Positions 17,722-26,816 are shown, numbered from the stretch's first letter. The stretch is DNA of 64,000 nt from Proteobacteria bacterium UBA981 (GCA_002292285.1 DBBP01000002.1:152620-216619); one strand, 5' to 3'. The notes: generated from the sequence alone by a model not told the origin. Numbers and translations: made by a program.

Positions 17722-18591
17722 ATGAAAAAGATCCTCTTCCAGCTCGACACCGATCCAATCCCCAATACCTTCGATACCGTGGTCGCCTACGACGGCGGCG
17801 CAGAGCACGTGTCTTGCCGCGGCAATGTTAAACCCAGTACGGTCGGTACGATGGTTGACGGCGCCGTGTTCACGCGACCGCCGCGCGCAAAGAAAAATAC
17901 CGCTTTATTTATTACCGGCAGCAACATGGGCGAAGGCGAGGCCGTGCTCGCTTCCATCCGAAATCATTTCTTCGCTGATTTTCGCGTCTCAGTCATGCTC
18001 GATAGCAACGGTAGTAACACCACAGCTGCTGCGGCTGCCGCTGTCATCGGCAACCATCTCGACGTACGCGGCAAGCGCGTCGTCATCCTGGCCGGGACTG
18101 GCCCTGTCGGTCAAAGGGCGGGGGTCATGCTGGCCGGCGAAGGCGCTGAAGTGACGTTGACCTCGAGACGTCTTGACCGCGCCGAAACCGCTTGCGAAGC
18201 CATGCGTAGACGCTTCAAAGTTGAGCTGACGCCTGCCGCTACGGGTGACCCGGCTTCGTTAAGCGAAGTTGTCAGTCGCGCCAACATATTGCTGGCGACG
18301 GGCGCCGCGGGCGTGCAGCTAATTCACAACGTAGAGTGGCAAAGCGTTACCGAACTCGAACTCCTACTTGATGCCAATGCGACCCCACCATTGGGTATCG
18401 AGGGCGTCGACATGATGGATCGTGCCACCGAGCGCCACGGCAAAATTTGCTATGGCGCAATAGGTTTTGGTTCGTTCAAACTCGAAGTCCATCGCGCTTG
18501 CATCAGCCAACTGTTCGAATCAAATTCGCGCGATCTCGACGCACCAGAGATATTTGCATTGGCGAAGTCCATGGTGGAGGGCCGCGCGTGA
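17722..18591 (+). CDS. MtdA/MtdB-type NAD(P)-dependent methylene-tetrahydromethanopterin dehydrogenase
   Basis: A 289-residue protein matching the methylene-H4MPT dehydrogenases of methylotrophs along its length: FDTVVAYDGGA, LDSNGSNTTAAAAAA, a Rossmann nucleotide-binding stretch ILAGTGPVGQRAGVMLAGEG at about 128-147, and PPLGIEGVD. The family oxidises methylene-H4MPT (MtdA also methylene-H4F) in formaldehyde oxidation or C1 interconversion. No other H4MPT gene (fae, mch, fhc) is nearby, so whether the cofactor here is H4MPT or folate is open. It is 28 bp upstream of a YedK-type gene. Confidence 0.87.
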   Translation: MKKILFQLDTDPIPNTFDTVVAYDGGAEHVSCRGNVKPSTVGTMVDGAVFTRPPRAKKNTALFITGSNMGEGEAVLASIRNHFFADFRVSVMLDSNGSNTTAAAAAAVIGNHLDVRGKRVVILAGTGPVGQRAGVMLAGEGAEVTLTSRRLDRAETACEAMRRRFKVELTPAATGDPASLSEVVSRANILLATGAAGVQLIHNVEWQSVTELELLLDANATPPLGIEGVDMMDRATERHGKICYGAIGFGSFKLEVHRACISQLFESNSRDLDAPEIFALAKSMVEGRA

Positions 18592-18619
18592 TCTCCGGAC
18601 CAGCGGGACATAACCTCTA

Positions 18620-19285
18620 ATGTGCGGGCGCTTCGCTCTCATCAGTGATCCGGCGGAATTGGCAGAACAATTCGGCGCCGAGTTACCCGCCCGATTTGCA
18701 CCGCGCTATAACATCGCACCATCGCAAGCGCTGCTGAGCGTACGCATGGAACACGGTGAACGTCGCTCGGCATTGTTGCAATGGGGACTGTTGCCGAGCT
18801 GGGCCAAAGACGCGTCCGCCAGCCGCCGGCCGATTAATGCGCGCGCCGAAACGGTCGCCGAGAAACCTTCCTTCCGGGCCGCTTACCGACGGCGTCGATG
18901 TTTGGTCCCGGCAGATGGATATTACGAATGGCGAAGCGAGGACGGGCGCAAACAACCCTACTTCATTTACCGCCGCGACCGCGCCAGTTTCGCTATGGCC
19001 GCGCTGTGGGAATATTGGGAGCAGGACGGCAGCGCGATTGAAACTTGCGCATTGCTGACCTGCGCAGCTAACCAGATCATTGCCCCGGTACATCACCGCA
19101 TGCCAGTGATTATCGACTCGACAGACTACTCGGTGTGGCTGGATCCGGCAGCCGGATCCACACACGTCGCACATTTACTGCAGGCGAGTAGCGATGAAAC
19201 GCTTGCCTATTATCCGGTCTCGACACGGGTCAATTTACCCGCGAACGATTCCGTGGAATGCATCGAGGAGAAGCTTGTTGGCTAA
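18620..19285 (+). CDS. yedK: SRAP/HMCES-type abasic-site protein (YedK family)
   Basis: A 221-residue SOS response-associated peptidase family protein. C2 right after the start methionine, N73 (PINARAE), E103 (GYYEW) and H158 (HHRMP) match the active site. Family members crosslink through Cys2 to abasic sites in single-stranded DNA, protecting them during replication. No LexA box is visible upstream, so SOS control is not supported here. The next gene starts inside its last codons. Confidence 0.95.
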   Translation: MCGRFALISDPAELAEQFGAELPARFAPRYNIAPSQALLSVRMEHGERRSALLQWGLLPSWAKDASASRRPINARAETVAEKPSFRAAYRRRRCLVPADGYYEWRSEDGRKQPYFIYRRDRASFAMAALWEYWEQDGSAIETCALLTCAANQIIAPVHHRMPVIIDSTDYSVWLDPAAGSTHVAHLLQASSDETLAYYPVSTRVNLPANDSVECIEEKLVG

Positions 19286-20246
19286 GCCGTACTACCTGTT
19301 GCTGGCGCTTCTCGCTGTGTGCCCTGGAAGCATTGCAGATAACCATCTTGCTGGTTCAAACACTCAATCCCCACACGCCTCTGCGGGCCAATCGGGCGCA
19401 TCGGCGGCTGCTTCCGATCCCGGAGCGGCCATGTTCAAGGCGGCCCGAGCAGCGAGCGCTGCGTATCTCGCCGGCGACCCTGGTACAGCTATCGACTGGT
19501 GGCAACGCGCACACGAACTCGGATACCCCGATGCGGCATTCAACCTCGGCTTACTGTTGTTGCGAGAAACCGCTACCGTCGAGCAAGGCCGGCAATGGTT
19601 GCACCTGGCAGCGGCTACAAACGATCCGTTGGCATGTTTCGTTCTCGGCACGAGCCTTGCCGAAGACGGCCGTACGGAATGGTCTGCGGAAGCGCTAAAG
19701 TTTCTTGAATGTGCGGCCAGTCAAGGTTACGCGCCGGCCCAGTACAACTTAGCGACGCTATTGGCCGGGCAGGAATTGTCACCCGCAACGCTGAGCAGCG
19801 CGCGCGCCTGGTACGCGGCAGCAGCAATCACCTTTGCGCCCGCCCGCGGGGCTTTGTCCGCACTCCCGACACAGGCGCCAGTGAGGGCGCCAGCGACAGC
19901 AGTTGTTCAGCCGGGTGTCCACGGGATCGACTGGGTTATGTCCCGCCCGTCAGACTATTTCACGGTGCAAATCGGCGTTGGTCGAGACACGGCGGCGCTC
20001 GAGGCGATGCTAAAACGTCACGTAAAAGATGTTGATACTGCATGGTTTCTCCATCGCCCTGCGGCGCGAGCGCCGTATAGCGCTATTGCAGGTGCTTACG
20101 CGGATCAAAGCGAAGCGGAACAGTTACTTGCAGGGCTCCCTGCCAGCCTTAAACGCAACGGACCATGGGTTCGGCGCTTCGCTACTTTGCACGCGGAACT
20201 GGCGCTCATCGAAGCACCGGCTCTCCCCCCTCCGTCGCCAGAGTAA
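19278..20246 (+). CDS. Exported Sel1-repeat and SPOR-domain protein
   Basis: About 322 residues from a TTG at 19278, preceded by GAGGAG seven bases upstream and overlapping the yedK stop by eight bases. Residues 1-19 are a signal peptide (AKPYYLLLALLAVCPGSIA). Then Sel1-like TPR repeats (YLAGDPGTAIDWWQRAHELG, YPDAAFNLGLLLL, YAPAQYNLATLL), and after a linker a C-terminal SPOR-type region from about 225 (SDYFTVQIGVGRD). SPOR domains bind denuded peptidoglycan at the septum, and Sel1 repeats bind proteins, so it is probably an envelope scaffold. The exact partner is unknown. Confidence 0.78.
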   Translation: MAKPYYLLLALLAVCPGSIADNHLAGSNTQSPHASAGQSGASAAASDPGAAMFKAARAASAAYLAGDPGTAIDWWQRAHELGYPDAAFNLGLLLLRETATVEQGRQWLHLAAATNDPLACFVLGTSLAEDGRTEWSAEALKFLECAASQGYAPAQYNLATLLAGQELSPATLSSARAWYAAAAITFAPARGALSALPTQAPVRAPATAVVQPGVHGIDWVMSRPSDYFTVQIGVGRDTAALEAMLKRHVKDVDTAWFLHRPAARAPYSAIAGAYADQSEAEQLLAGLPASLKRNGPWVRRFATLHAELALIEAPALPPPSPE

Positions 20247-20290
20247 GGTGATATGATCGCGCCCTTCCTTCTGTAATTTACGTACTCTGG
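20238..20290 (+). promoter_or_regulatory. Inverted repeat flanking an extended -10 element
   Basis: CCAGAGTA (20238-20245) and TACTCTGG (20283-20290) are perfect inverted 8-mers. Between them lies TGATATGAT (20249-20257), an extended -10 promoter match. The second arm also contains the only ribosome-binding-like GGAG before the ATG at 20293. The layout could allow operator binding or an mRNA hairpin over the start. Confidence 0.35.
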
Positions 20291-20292
20291 AG

Positions 20293-21030
20293 ATGTCCCG
20301 ATTCGAGGAGATCCTAACCGCGCATAGCGAAGTCCTGCTCAAGGCCCTCTACAGATCCGCGAGTAGTCACGACGATCGCGCACCAGGCGGCACTGCTCGC
20401 ACGCGTCAGGTCGCCGAAAACCTCGGCCTCAGCTATCCACAGTTGGTTTGTGCGGTTGGCTTCAATCCCCATATTGAGAATTTGTCAGACGTTATCGCGA
20501 TAATGGGCTTCAGCTCCTACGATGCGCTGGCCCGCGAGCGAAATCTCGCTTTCGTCAATGACATCTACCAGCAACTTTCAATCAGAGACATTCTGGCGCT
20601 GTATCTGCACGTGGCTGGCAGCGCACCGATGCTCGAGATAATTCAGCATCTGCTGCAAAAACGTCTGGAAAAAATTGAAGAGCGCATAGAGCAGACGGTG
20701 AGCTCGTTGTTCATCGAGCGCTATAAGAAAGAAATGCGGGCCATTTACAGTGACGGCGTGGCGCAAATTGATTTCGCGGAGACCAGACTGGAAAAAACCC
20801 ACAGCGGTTTCCGCGCGTTGCTGAACAAGGTGGCCTTGATTGTAGAAAGTCGCTTGATCCCGGTTGGGGATATCTTTTTTCGCGCCTCAATCCTGCCTGA
20901 AGAAAAACGACGTCTGATTATCCGCGGTCTGATTCCGCGCGAGATTGTTGAAGCGCGTTTGGCGGATGCGAAAATTTCCGAACAAGAGCGGTACGTTCTG
21001 GAAGACCAACTCAAGTTACTCGACGCATGA
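20293..21030 (+). CDS. Uncharacterised cytoplasmic protein, paralogue A of a tandem pair
   Basis: A 245-residue protein I do not recognise. It has no signal peptide or transmembrane segment and is probably mostly helical, with a charged amphipathic stretch at about 115-140 (LLQKRLEKIEERIEQ) that could be a coiled coil. The block at about 50-84 (QLVCAVGFN...GFSSYDALARERN) and the C-terminal EEKRRLI...EARLADAKISEQERYVLED recur in the next gene. Its ATG follows the GGAG directly, and the matching MSxF start of the paralogue supports it. It is the first of two adjacent copies; the function is unknown. Confidence 0.75.
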   Translation: MSRFEEILTAHSEVLLKALYRSASSHDDRAPGGTARTRQVAENLGLSYPQLVCAVGFNPHIENLSDVIAIMGFSSYDALARERNLAFVNDIYQQLSIRDILALYLHVAGSAPMLEIIQHLLQKRLEKIEERIEQTVSSLFIERYKKEMRAIYSDGVAQIDFAETRLEKTHSGFRALLNKVALIVESRLIPVGDIFFRASILPEEKRRLIIRGLIPREIVEARLADAKISEQERYVLEDQLKLLDA

Positions 21031-21097
21031 ACGCTCGCTGCACATCCACACTCTCGCATGTCCGTTTGATTGTTGATCGCCAGGATAACCATTAAGC

Positions 21098-21814
21098 ATG
21101 TCGTCATTTCGCGAAGTACTTACTGCCAGTGACGCCGAGTTGGTCAAGATCTTTTATAAGATCGCGCCCAGCGACGAAAGCGATTTCATCAAGAAAATAA
21201 ACAGTACCGCAGCCCAGATAGGGCTCAATCACAGCCAGTTGGTGTGTGCGCTAGGGTTCAATACGAATATTCGCGATCTCACCGATATCCTGTCCGTGGT
21301 GGGTTTCTCGTCTTACAAACTGCTCACCTATCGGCGTAACGAACTGTTCGCAAACGACATCTATCGCCATCTCGACATCGACAATATTGTCGATGTCTAT
21401 GCTGAGCATATTGAAGATGAAGATATTCTTGCGACCTTGCGTGAATTGTTGCCTGCGCGCCTTGGCAACATCGAAGCCTTACTGGCGGACTCCCCCGACC
21501 CCGCCGCGCTTATCAGTTACAAGATGGAAGTGCATTCCGTCTACAGCGGCGGTGTAGTGACTGCGGAGTTAATCAACCAGCGCCTCGAATCTCCGATCGG
21601 TGGTATCCGGGTGATGATTGAGGAAATCCAGATGATCGTCGAAAGCGATCTCCTCCCGCGCAGCAATATGTTTTTCTCCGAGCATCTCCTGCCTGCCGAG
21701 AAGCGCTTTTTGATCGAAAACGGTGATATCGATCAATCGATGATCGTGAATCGTCTGAACAATTCAGAAGTGTCCGAAGATGAACGGCAAATGCTCGAGG
21801 ATTTCGTCGAGTAG
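21098..21814 (+). CDS. Uncharacterised cytoplasmic protein, paralogue B of a tandem pair
   Basis: A 238-residue paralogue of the preceding gene, 67 bp downstream. In the best-conserved block, starting QLVC and ending RN, 19 of 35 residues are identical. Both have FxEx-LTA at the start, GFSSY, FxNDIY, YSxGV, IVES-LxP and AEKR-x-LI / E-xER-x-x-LED near the end. Copy B is more acidic and lacks a short insertion near residue 28. No known domain is evident; the two could form a heterodimer. Confidence 0.75.
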   Translation: MSSFREVLTASDAELVKIFYKIAPSDESDFIKKINSTAAQIGLNHSQLVCALGFNTNIRDLTDILSVVGFSSYKLLTYRRNELFANDIYRHLDIDNIVDVYAEHIEDEDILATLRELLPARLGNIEALLADSPDPAALISYKMEVHSVYSGGVVTAELINQRLESPIGGIRVMIEEIQMIVESDLLPRSNMFFSEHLLPAEKRFLIENGDIDQSMIVNRLNNSEVSEDERQMLEDFVE

Positions 21815-21959
21815 GGCTGGGGTTCCCGGAGAACACTGCGAAAGTGCTTGCGCTGCCCACTATCCGCATTGCGCGGCTTAACCACCATGCATAAATGCGC
21901 GTCCCCGAGCAGCCCACACATTGCCCGCAGGCAAGCCCACTCACTGTTGCGGCGATTGC

Positions 21960-24329
21960 CTAATTGCGCGCCGCAAGATCAAGCCAAGTTTGCACCACCG
22001 TATCCGGATTGAGCGAAATGCTCTCGATGCCCTGATCAAGCAGCCATTCAGCAAGATCTTCATGATCTGATGGCCCTTGCCCGCAGATCCCAACGTATTT
22101 GTCAGCCGCCCGACAGGCTGCAATCGCTTGCGCCATAAGCGCTTTAACCGCGTCGTTGCGCTCGTCGAAACGATCGGCAACGAGCCCCGAGTCGCGATCC
22201 AGGCCGAGCGTCAATTGAGTTAAATCGTTCGAGCCGATGGAAAAACCATCGAAATGTTCGAGAAATTGTTCTGCAAGTAGTGCGTTGGAGGGCAACTCAC
22301 ACATCATGATGACGCGTAAATCATTCTCACCGCGAGCCAATCCGTTCGCGCCGAGCAATGTCATTACTTGTGCCGCCTCTTCCACCGTTCGCACAAACGG
22401 GACCATCACTTGTACGTTACTGAGACCCATCTCATTGCGGACATAGCGCAAGGCCTCACATTCCATTTCAAAGCAGGGTTGAAACGATTCGGCGACGTAA
22501 CGCGACGCGCCTCGAAATCCGAGCATAGGGTTCTCTTCGTCCGGCTCGTAGCGCTGTCCACCGATGAGATTCGCATATTCATTCGATTTAAAGTCAGACA
22601 AGCGGACAATCACCGGCTCTGGGGCAAACGCCGCGCCAATCGTTGAGATACCTTCAATGAGGCGCTGGACAAAGAACTCCCGCGGACTCGGGTAGGCGGC
22701 GATAAGCGGCGCGATTGTGGCCTTCAGATCGACCGGTAAGTGGTCGTATTCGAGTAACGCACGTGGATGAATGCCAATCATCCGGTTGATAATGAACTCA
22801 AGGCGCGCGAGACCAACACCACGATGCGGTAATGCGGCGAACGCGAACGCGCGGTCAGGATTGCCGACATTCATCATGATTTTGAGGCCGATTTCGGGCA
22901 TCGCATCGAGTTTTATTTCGCGTCGCTCAAAATCCAGATCGCCGGCATAGACATACCCGGTATCACCACCCGCGCAAGACACTGTGACGGCGTCGCCGGC
23001 CTGGATCGCGTCAGTGGCGTCGCCGCAACCCACGATAGCGGGAACGCCTAGTTCGCGCGCGATGATCGCGGCATGACAGGTGCGGCCACCGCGATTGGTG
23101 ACGATCGCCGAAGCGCGCTTCATGACCGGCTCCCAATCCGGGTCAGTCATGTCTGTTACGAGCACATCGCCTTCCCGTAGCGTGTCCATTTGTTCAATGC
23201 TACTGAGAACGCGCGCGGTGCCGGCACCAATTTTCTGACCAATACTACGACCTTCGGCGAGCACTGGGCCTTCGCCCTTCAATTCGTAGCGTTCGATGAT
23301 TTGGCCGCTGTGGCTTTGCACGGTCTCGGGGCGAGCCTGCACGACATAGAGCTGGCCGTCGATACCATCTTTGGCCCACTCGATGTCCATCGGACGGCCA
23401 TAATGGGCTTCGATCGCCATCGCGAGGCGAGCGAGTTCTTCAACCTCGTCGTCCGTAATGCAAAAGCATTGACGTTTGGCCTCGGCAACTTCTGTGGTGA
23501 TCACCGGTTCTGCGCCGTCGGCACCTTTATCGGCGTAGATCATCTGCAAGTGCTTACTGCCCGCAGTGCGTCTCAAAATGCCTTTTTTAGCAGCAGCAAT
23601 TGCCGGCTTGTAGACGTAAAACTCGTCAGGATTTACTGCCCCCTGAACGACCATTTCACCCAGTCCGTAGCTGGCCGTCACAAATACAACATCGCGAAAC
23701 CCCGACTCGGTATCGAGCGTGAACATCACGCCGCTGGCGCCGATGTCACTGCGTACCATGCGCTGGATTCCGGCCGACAGGGCGACCTGATGGTGGGAGA
23801 ATCCCTGATGCACGCGGTAGGAAATCGCGCGGTCGTTAAACAACGAAGCAAACACATCCTTGATGCGGCGGCAAACGTCGGCAATGCCATTAACGTTGAG
23901 GTAGGTCTCCTGTTGACCGGCAAATGAAGCGGTCGGTAAATCTTCGGCAGTGGCCGATGAGCGCACTGCAACGGAAAATTCTTCGCCAATGTCGCTCTGC
24001 ATCGCGCTGTAGGCAGTCTCGACGCTTTGCTGGAGGGCTGGAGGAAATGGGGCGTCGATAATCCATTGTCGGATTTCCTTGCCGGTGCGCACCAGTTCTC
24101 CAACGTCTTCGACATCCAGACCGTCAAGCGTGTCATTGATGCGCTGGTCGAGGCCAGCAGCGTTGAGAAAATCGCGGAATGCCTGTGCGGTGGTGGCGAA
24201 ACCGCCTGGTACACGTACGCCAGCGGCGTCGAGGTGGCGGATCATTTCGCCAAGCGACGCATTCTTACCACCGACGCTGTCGACGTCATCGATACCCACG
24301 TCTTTCAGAGAGACGATATAATCGTTCAT
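21960..24329 (-). CDS. ppsA: Phosphoenolpyruvate synthase
   Basis: A 789-residue enzyme (E. coli 792) making PEP from pyruvate with ATP cleaved to AMP and phosphate. The N-terminal ATP-binding domain opens GGKNASLGEMI and carries VRSSATAEDLPTASFAGQQ. The swivelling phosphohistidine domain has GGRTCHAAI with the catalytic H419 and the regulatory T417. The C-terminal PEP-binding barrel has MCELPSNALLAEQFL, FSIGSNDLTQLTLGLDRDS and GICGQGPSDH. It is needed for gluconeogenesis from C2-C3 substrates. Its regulator ppsR is divergent, 110 bp away. Confidence 0.98.
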   Translation of the reverse strand: MNDYIVSLKDVGIDDVDSVGGKNASLGEMIRHLDAAGVRVPGGFATTAQAFRDFLNAAGLDQRINDTLDGLDVEDVGELVRTGKEIRQWIIDAPFPPALQQSVETAYSAMQSDIGEEFSVAVRSSATAEDLPTASFAGQQETYLNVNGIADVCRRIKDVFASLFNDRAISYRVHQGFSHHQVALSAGIQRMVRSDIGASGVMFTLDTESGFRDVVFVTASYGLGEMVVQGAVNPDEFYVYKPAIAAAKKGILRRTAGSKHLQMIYADKGADGAEPVITTEVAEAKRQCFCITDDEVEELARLAMAIEAHYGRPMDIEWAKDGIDGQLYVVQARPETVQSHSGQIIERYELKGEGPVLAEGRSIGQKIGAGTARVLSSIEQMDTLREGDVLVTDMTDPDWEPVMKRASAIVTNRGGRTCHAAIIARELGVPAIVGCGDATDAIQAGDAVTVSCAGGDTGYVYAGDLDFERREIKLDAMPEIGLKIMMNVGNPDRAFAFAALPHRGVGLARLEFIINRMIGIHPRALLEYDHLPVDLKATIAPLIAAYPSPREFFVQRLIEGISTIGAAFAPEPVIVRLSDFKSNEYANLIGGQRYEPDEENPMLGFRGASRYVAESFQPCFEMECEALRYVRNEMGLSNVQVMVPFVRTVEEAAQVMTLLGANGLARGENDLRVIMMCELPSNALLAEQFLEHFDGFSIGSNDLTQLTLGLDRDSGLVADRFDERNDAVKALMAQAIAACRAADKYVGICGQGPSDHEDLAEWLLDQGIESISLNPDTVVQTWLDLAARN

Positions 24330-24439
24330 TGCAATTTTTTTAGTCCCTGGAAACCATGCTGAGGGTCGCCAGTAGACCGGCCGGTCCTGGCAACTTCAGG
24401 CCCGGGATTGTACCCGAGACCAGCGATACCCCATAAATT

Positions 24440-25246
24440 ATGAAACGTCGTGTTTTTTTTATCTCCGATCGCACCGGAATCACTGCGGAAATGCTGGGAG
24501 CCAGCCTGCTCACGCAGTTCCCTGATATCGAATTCCAGCGCACGAATATCCCGTTCGTGACCAATACGTTGGCAGCGCAGAGCGCCGTCGCCACAATCAC
24601 CAAGGCAGCCAACGAGAGTGACGCGCCGCCACTGGTGTTCAGTACTCTTACCGACCCGGACGTGCAGCACATTATTGCGACCAGCAGCCCCTACGTCTTC
24701 GACCTGTTCGGCACCTTCATTGAGCCACTTGAAGCGGCGCTTGACCGCGAATCTTCGCATACGGCCGGGCGCATGCACGGTATCGGCGACGCCAATGTCT
24801 ACGAACGCCGTGTACACGCACTCAATTTTACCCTTGGACACGACGATGGACTCAGTCCCCGTAGTCTTAATGAAGCCGATATTGTCCTGCTGGGCGTGTC
24901 GCGCTGCGGGAAAACGCCGACGTGCCTGTACCTGGCGATGCATTATTCGCTCAAGGCCGCCAATTACCCCCTTACCGACGACGATTTTGACGACCAGCGC
25001 CTGCCCAAAATTCTCATGCCTGCGCGCGACAAATTATATGGCCTGACAATCGTTCCCGAGCAATTAAGCCGTATTCGCCGTGAGCGCCGCCCGCAGGGAA
25101 AGTACGCGACACTACCTCAGTGCCGGGCTGAAGTATCGCAGGCGGAAGCGATGTTTCGTGCCGACAACATTCAATTTATCGACACAACCACTGTCTCGAT
25201 CGAAGAGATCGCCGCCACTATCGTGCGCGATATGCAGCTCCACTAG
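24440..25246 (+). CDS. ppsR: PEP synthase regulatory kinase/pyrophosphorylase PpsR (DUF299)
   Basis: A 268-residue protein of the DUF299 family. It opens with VFFISDRTGITAEMLG and has a P-loop-like GVSRCGKTP at 152-160, then YPLTDDDF and LPKIL. The family inactivates PEP synthase by ADP-dependent phosphorylation of the threonine next to the catalytic histidine (here T417 of PpsA) and reactivates it by phosphate-dependent removal. The divergent ppsA-ppsR arrangement is widely conserved and supports the assignment. Confidence 0.96.
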   Translation: MKRRVFFISDRTGITAEMLGASLLTQFPDIEFQRTNIPFVTNTLAAQSAVATITKAANESDAPPLVFSTLTDPDVQHIIATSSPYVFDLFGTFIEPLEAALDRESSHTAGRMHGIGDANVYERRVHALNFTLGHDDGLSPRSLNEADIVLLGVSRCGKTPTCLYLAMHYSLKAANYPLTDDDFDDQRLPKILMPARDKLYGLTIVPEQLSRIRRERRPQGKYATLPQCRAEVSQAEAMFRADNIQFIDTTTVSIEEIAATIVRDMQLH

Positions 25247-25566
25247 CCGTCGGCGTGCGGCCCGTCGTTCACGCTGTAGGCGAACCGGTTCCAGCGAACT
25301 AAGGAGGGAACTCCGTGCCACCAGCCCACTCGAGCATCACATCGCGGTGAATCGCTGAGGGCGGGGAAACGCATATCTGAACTCGATATATGCAGCGAAT
25401 ACCGCGACAATGCCGGGCGTAAGGTCAGTGCGACCGCCGCGTAGCGGATCGCTGATCTGGTGCTCAGTCTAGAATCATCCACAAGCCTCGACCCGCTAGT
25501 GCGGGCTGTGACGTCCGCTCTCGATATCGGACTGGCTTCCTGAAACTCTGTTGTTGGCGGTGACCT
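25247..25566. other. 320-bp non-coding gap after ppsR
   Basis: I find no convincing gene, hairpin or promoter here. A strong TAAGGAGG at 25299-25306 precedes a GTG at 25315, but the frame ends after 11 codons. The promoter of the next gene must lie near 25500 but shows no clear consensus. Confidence 0.5.
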
Positions 25567-26145
25567 ATGCGAATTGTGACCCTGATTTTTGCCCTTGCGC
25601 TGTTTTGCTCAACGGCTCAGGCCGAGTCGACGACTTTTCAACAGCATGAAGTCGATATTTACTCGGCGTTGATCAACCACGGTCTGGGTACCCGGGTACC
25701 GATTGTGGTGCTCTCCGAGCAGACCACCGGTGTCCCCGCCGCTATCGCGGAACACGAAGACACTGCGGCCCTGGTCAACGAACTCGGCGCACCCGCCACC
25801 GCACTGCGAAGCTGGCAACGTCGCAATGACTCCCGCCACGCGATTGAAAGCCCGCTCAAACTCGACGTGTCCTATCAAATGCTGGATGCCGAAATGCGCG
25901 CCGAACTATTCGATGGTGTGGAACCGGCTGCCGGTTGGGGTCGATTCTTTGCCCACTTCGAGGGCGCACCGGGCCTGCTACGAGTGTCGCGCGCTGGCTT
26001 TGACGACGTTCTCAAACACGCGCTGGTCTATGCGGAGTTCCAATGCGGGATCAATTGCGGCTCTGGGCGTCTAATCCACCTGATCAACGACACCGGTAAG
26101 ACGTGGCAAGTGAGCAATGCCGCTGTCGTGTGGATGGTCGAGTAA
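25567..26145 (+). CDS. Exported protein of unknown function with a C-terminal CG-x2-CG motif
   Basis: A 192-residue protein with a signal peptide at 1-19 (LALFCSTAQA). The C-terminal part (LRVSRAGFDD...ALVYAEFQCGINCGSGRLIHL...W) resembles a common but unnamed pattern in small bacterial exported proteins: a GF turn, a beta strand, CG-x2-CG-x-G and a final W-rich strand. The two cysteines probably form a disulfide in the periplasm. The function is unknown, and the recall of the pattern is from memory, not a search. Confidence 0.7.
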   Translation: MRIVTLIFALALFCSTAQAESTTFQQHEVDIYSALINHGLGTRVPIVVLSEQTTGVPAAIAEHEDTAALVNELGAPATALRSWQRRNDSRHAIESPLKLDVSYQMLDAEMRAELFDGVEPAAGWGRFFAHFEGAPGLLRVSRAGFDDVLKHALVYAEFQCGINCGSGRLIHLINDTGKTWQVSNAAVVWMVE

Positions 26146-26264
26146 CGGTCATCTGTGCCGATGGCAACAGCGGTCTCGGGTCATGCGCAGGTTTTATTTT
26201 CGATCGGACGCAATTCCAGCGCCGCTCTAACCAGCGACGCCTAATCACAAGGTAGCATTCGATC

Positions 26265-26816
26265 ATGGCCTATTCGGTCTGCGTGTTCTGCGGCTCACGC
26301 AACGGCAACGACGAAGTTTATCGCGACGCTTGCGATAATTTCGGTCGCGAGCTCGCCATGCGGGAGATGTCGCTGGTGTACGGCGGCGGCAAAGTGGGTT
26401 TAATGGGCGCAGTCGCCGACGGCGCGCTCGATTTAGGTGGCCACGTAGTAGGCGTCATCCCGGATTTCCTCAGTCGTGACGAAGTGATCCATCCCGGGCT
26501 GCATGAGAATCTGGTTGTCGATGACTTGTTCGAGCGTAAGGCCATGATGATTGAACGCGCAGACGCCTTCGTCGCACTGCCGGGCGGGATCGGCACTTAC
26601 GACGAGGTCCTCGAAGTAATCGCCTGGCGACAACTGCGTCAGTTACGCCAACCGATTGGATTTCTGAATGTGATGGGTTATTTCGATCCATTTATCCAGC
26701 TGCTGGACCACACCGCGAGTCAGGGTTTCCTAGCACAGCAGGAATACGCTCATCTGATTGTTGAAGCAAATGCCGCGACATTGCTCGACGCGCTTGTCGA
26801 CGCCCCCGCCCCATGA
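26265..26816 (+). CDS. LOG family nucleoside 5'-monophosphate phosphoribohydrolase
   Basis: A 183-residue Rossmann-like enzyme of the LOG (Lonely guy) family. The motifs VFCGSRNG at the start, VYGGGKVGLMG at 39-49 and PGGIGTYDEVLE at about 105-116 are complete. Members release the base from nucleoside monophosphates (cytokinin ribotides in plants, AMP/IMP/GMP in bacteria, where older annotations call them lysine decarboxylase). Its stop overlaps the next start by four bases (ATGA), so it is translationally coupled to the HAD phosphatase. Confidence 0.93.
   Translation: MAYSVCVFCGSRNGNDEVYRDACDNFGRELAMREMSLVYGGGKVGLMGAVADGALDLGGHVVGVIPDFLSRDEVIHPGLHENLVVDDLFERKAMMIERADAFVALPGGIGTYDEVLEVIAWRQLRQLRQPIGFLNVMGYFDPFIQLLDHTASQGFLAQQEYAHLIVEANAATLLDALVDAPAP

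Noticed and set aside
17722..19285. H4MPT cofactor synthesis or formaldehyde oxidation cluster
   Set aside because: Only one gene of the pathway is present; neighbours are unrelated.
23190..23927. 245-codon open frame on the plus strand opposite ppsA
   Set aside because: It mirrors conserved PpsA coding sequence; composition is a shadow of codon use and no motif is present.
24326..24943. 205-codon open frame opposite the start of ppsR
   Set aside because: It crosses the ppsA-ppsR promoter region and lies opposite conserved PpsR; not credible.
25299..25350. Mini-gene with a strong TAAGGAGG and GTG start
   Set aside because: Only 11 codons, no conservation can be shown, and such sites arise by chance.
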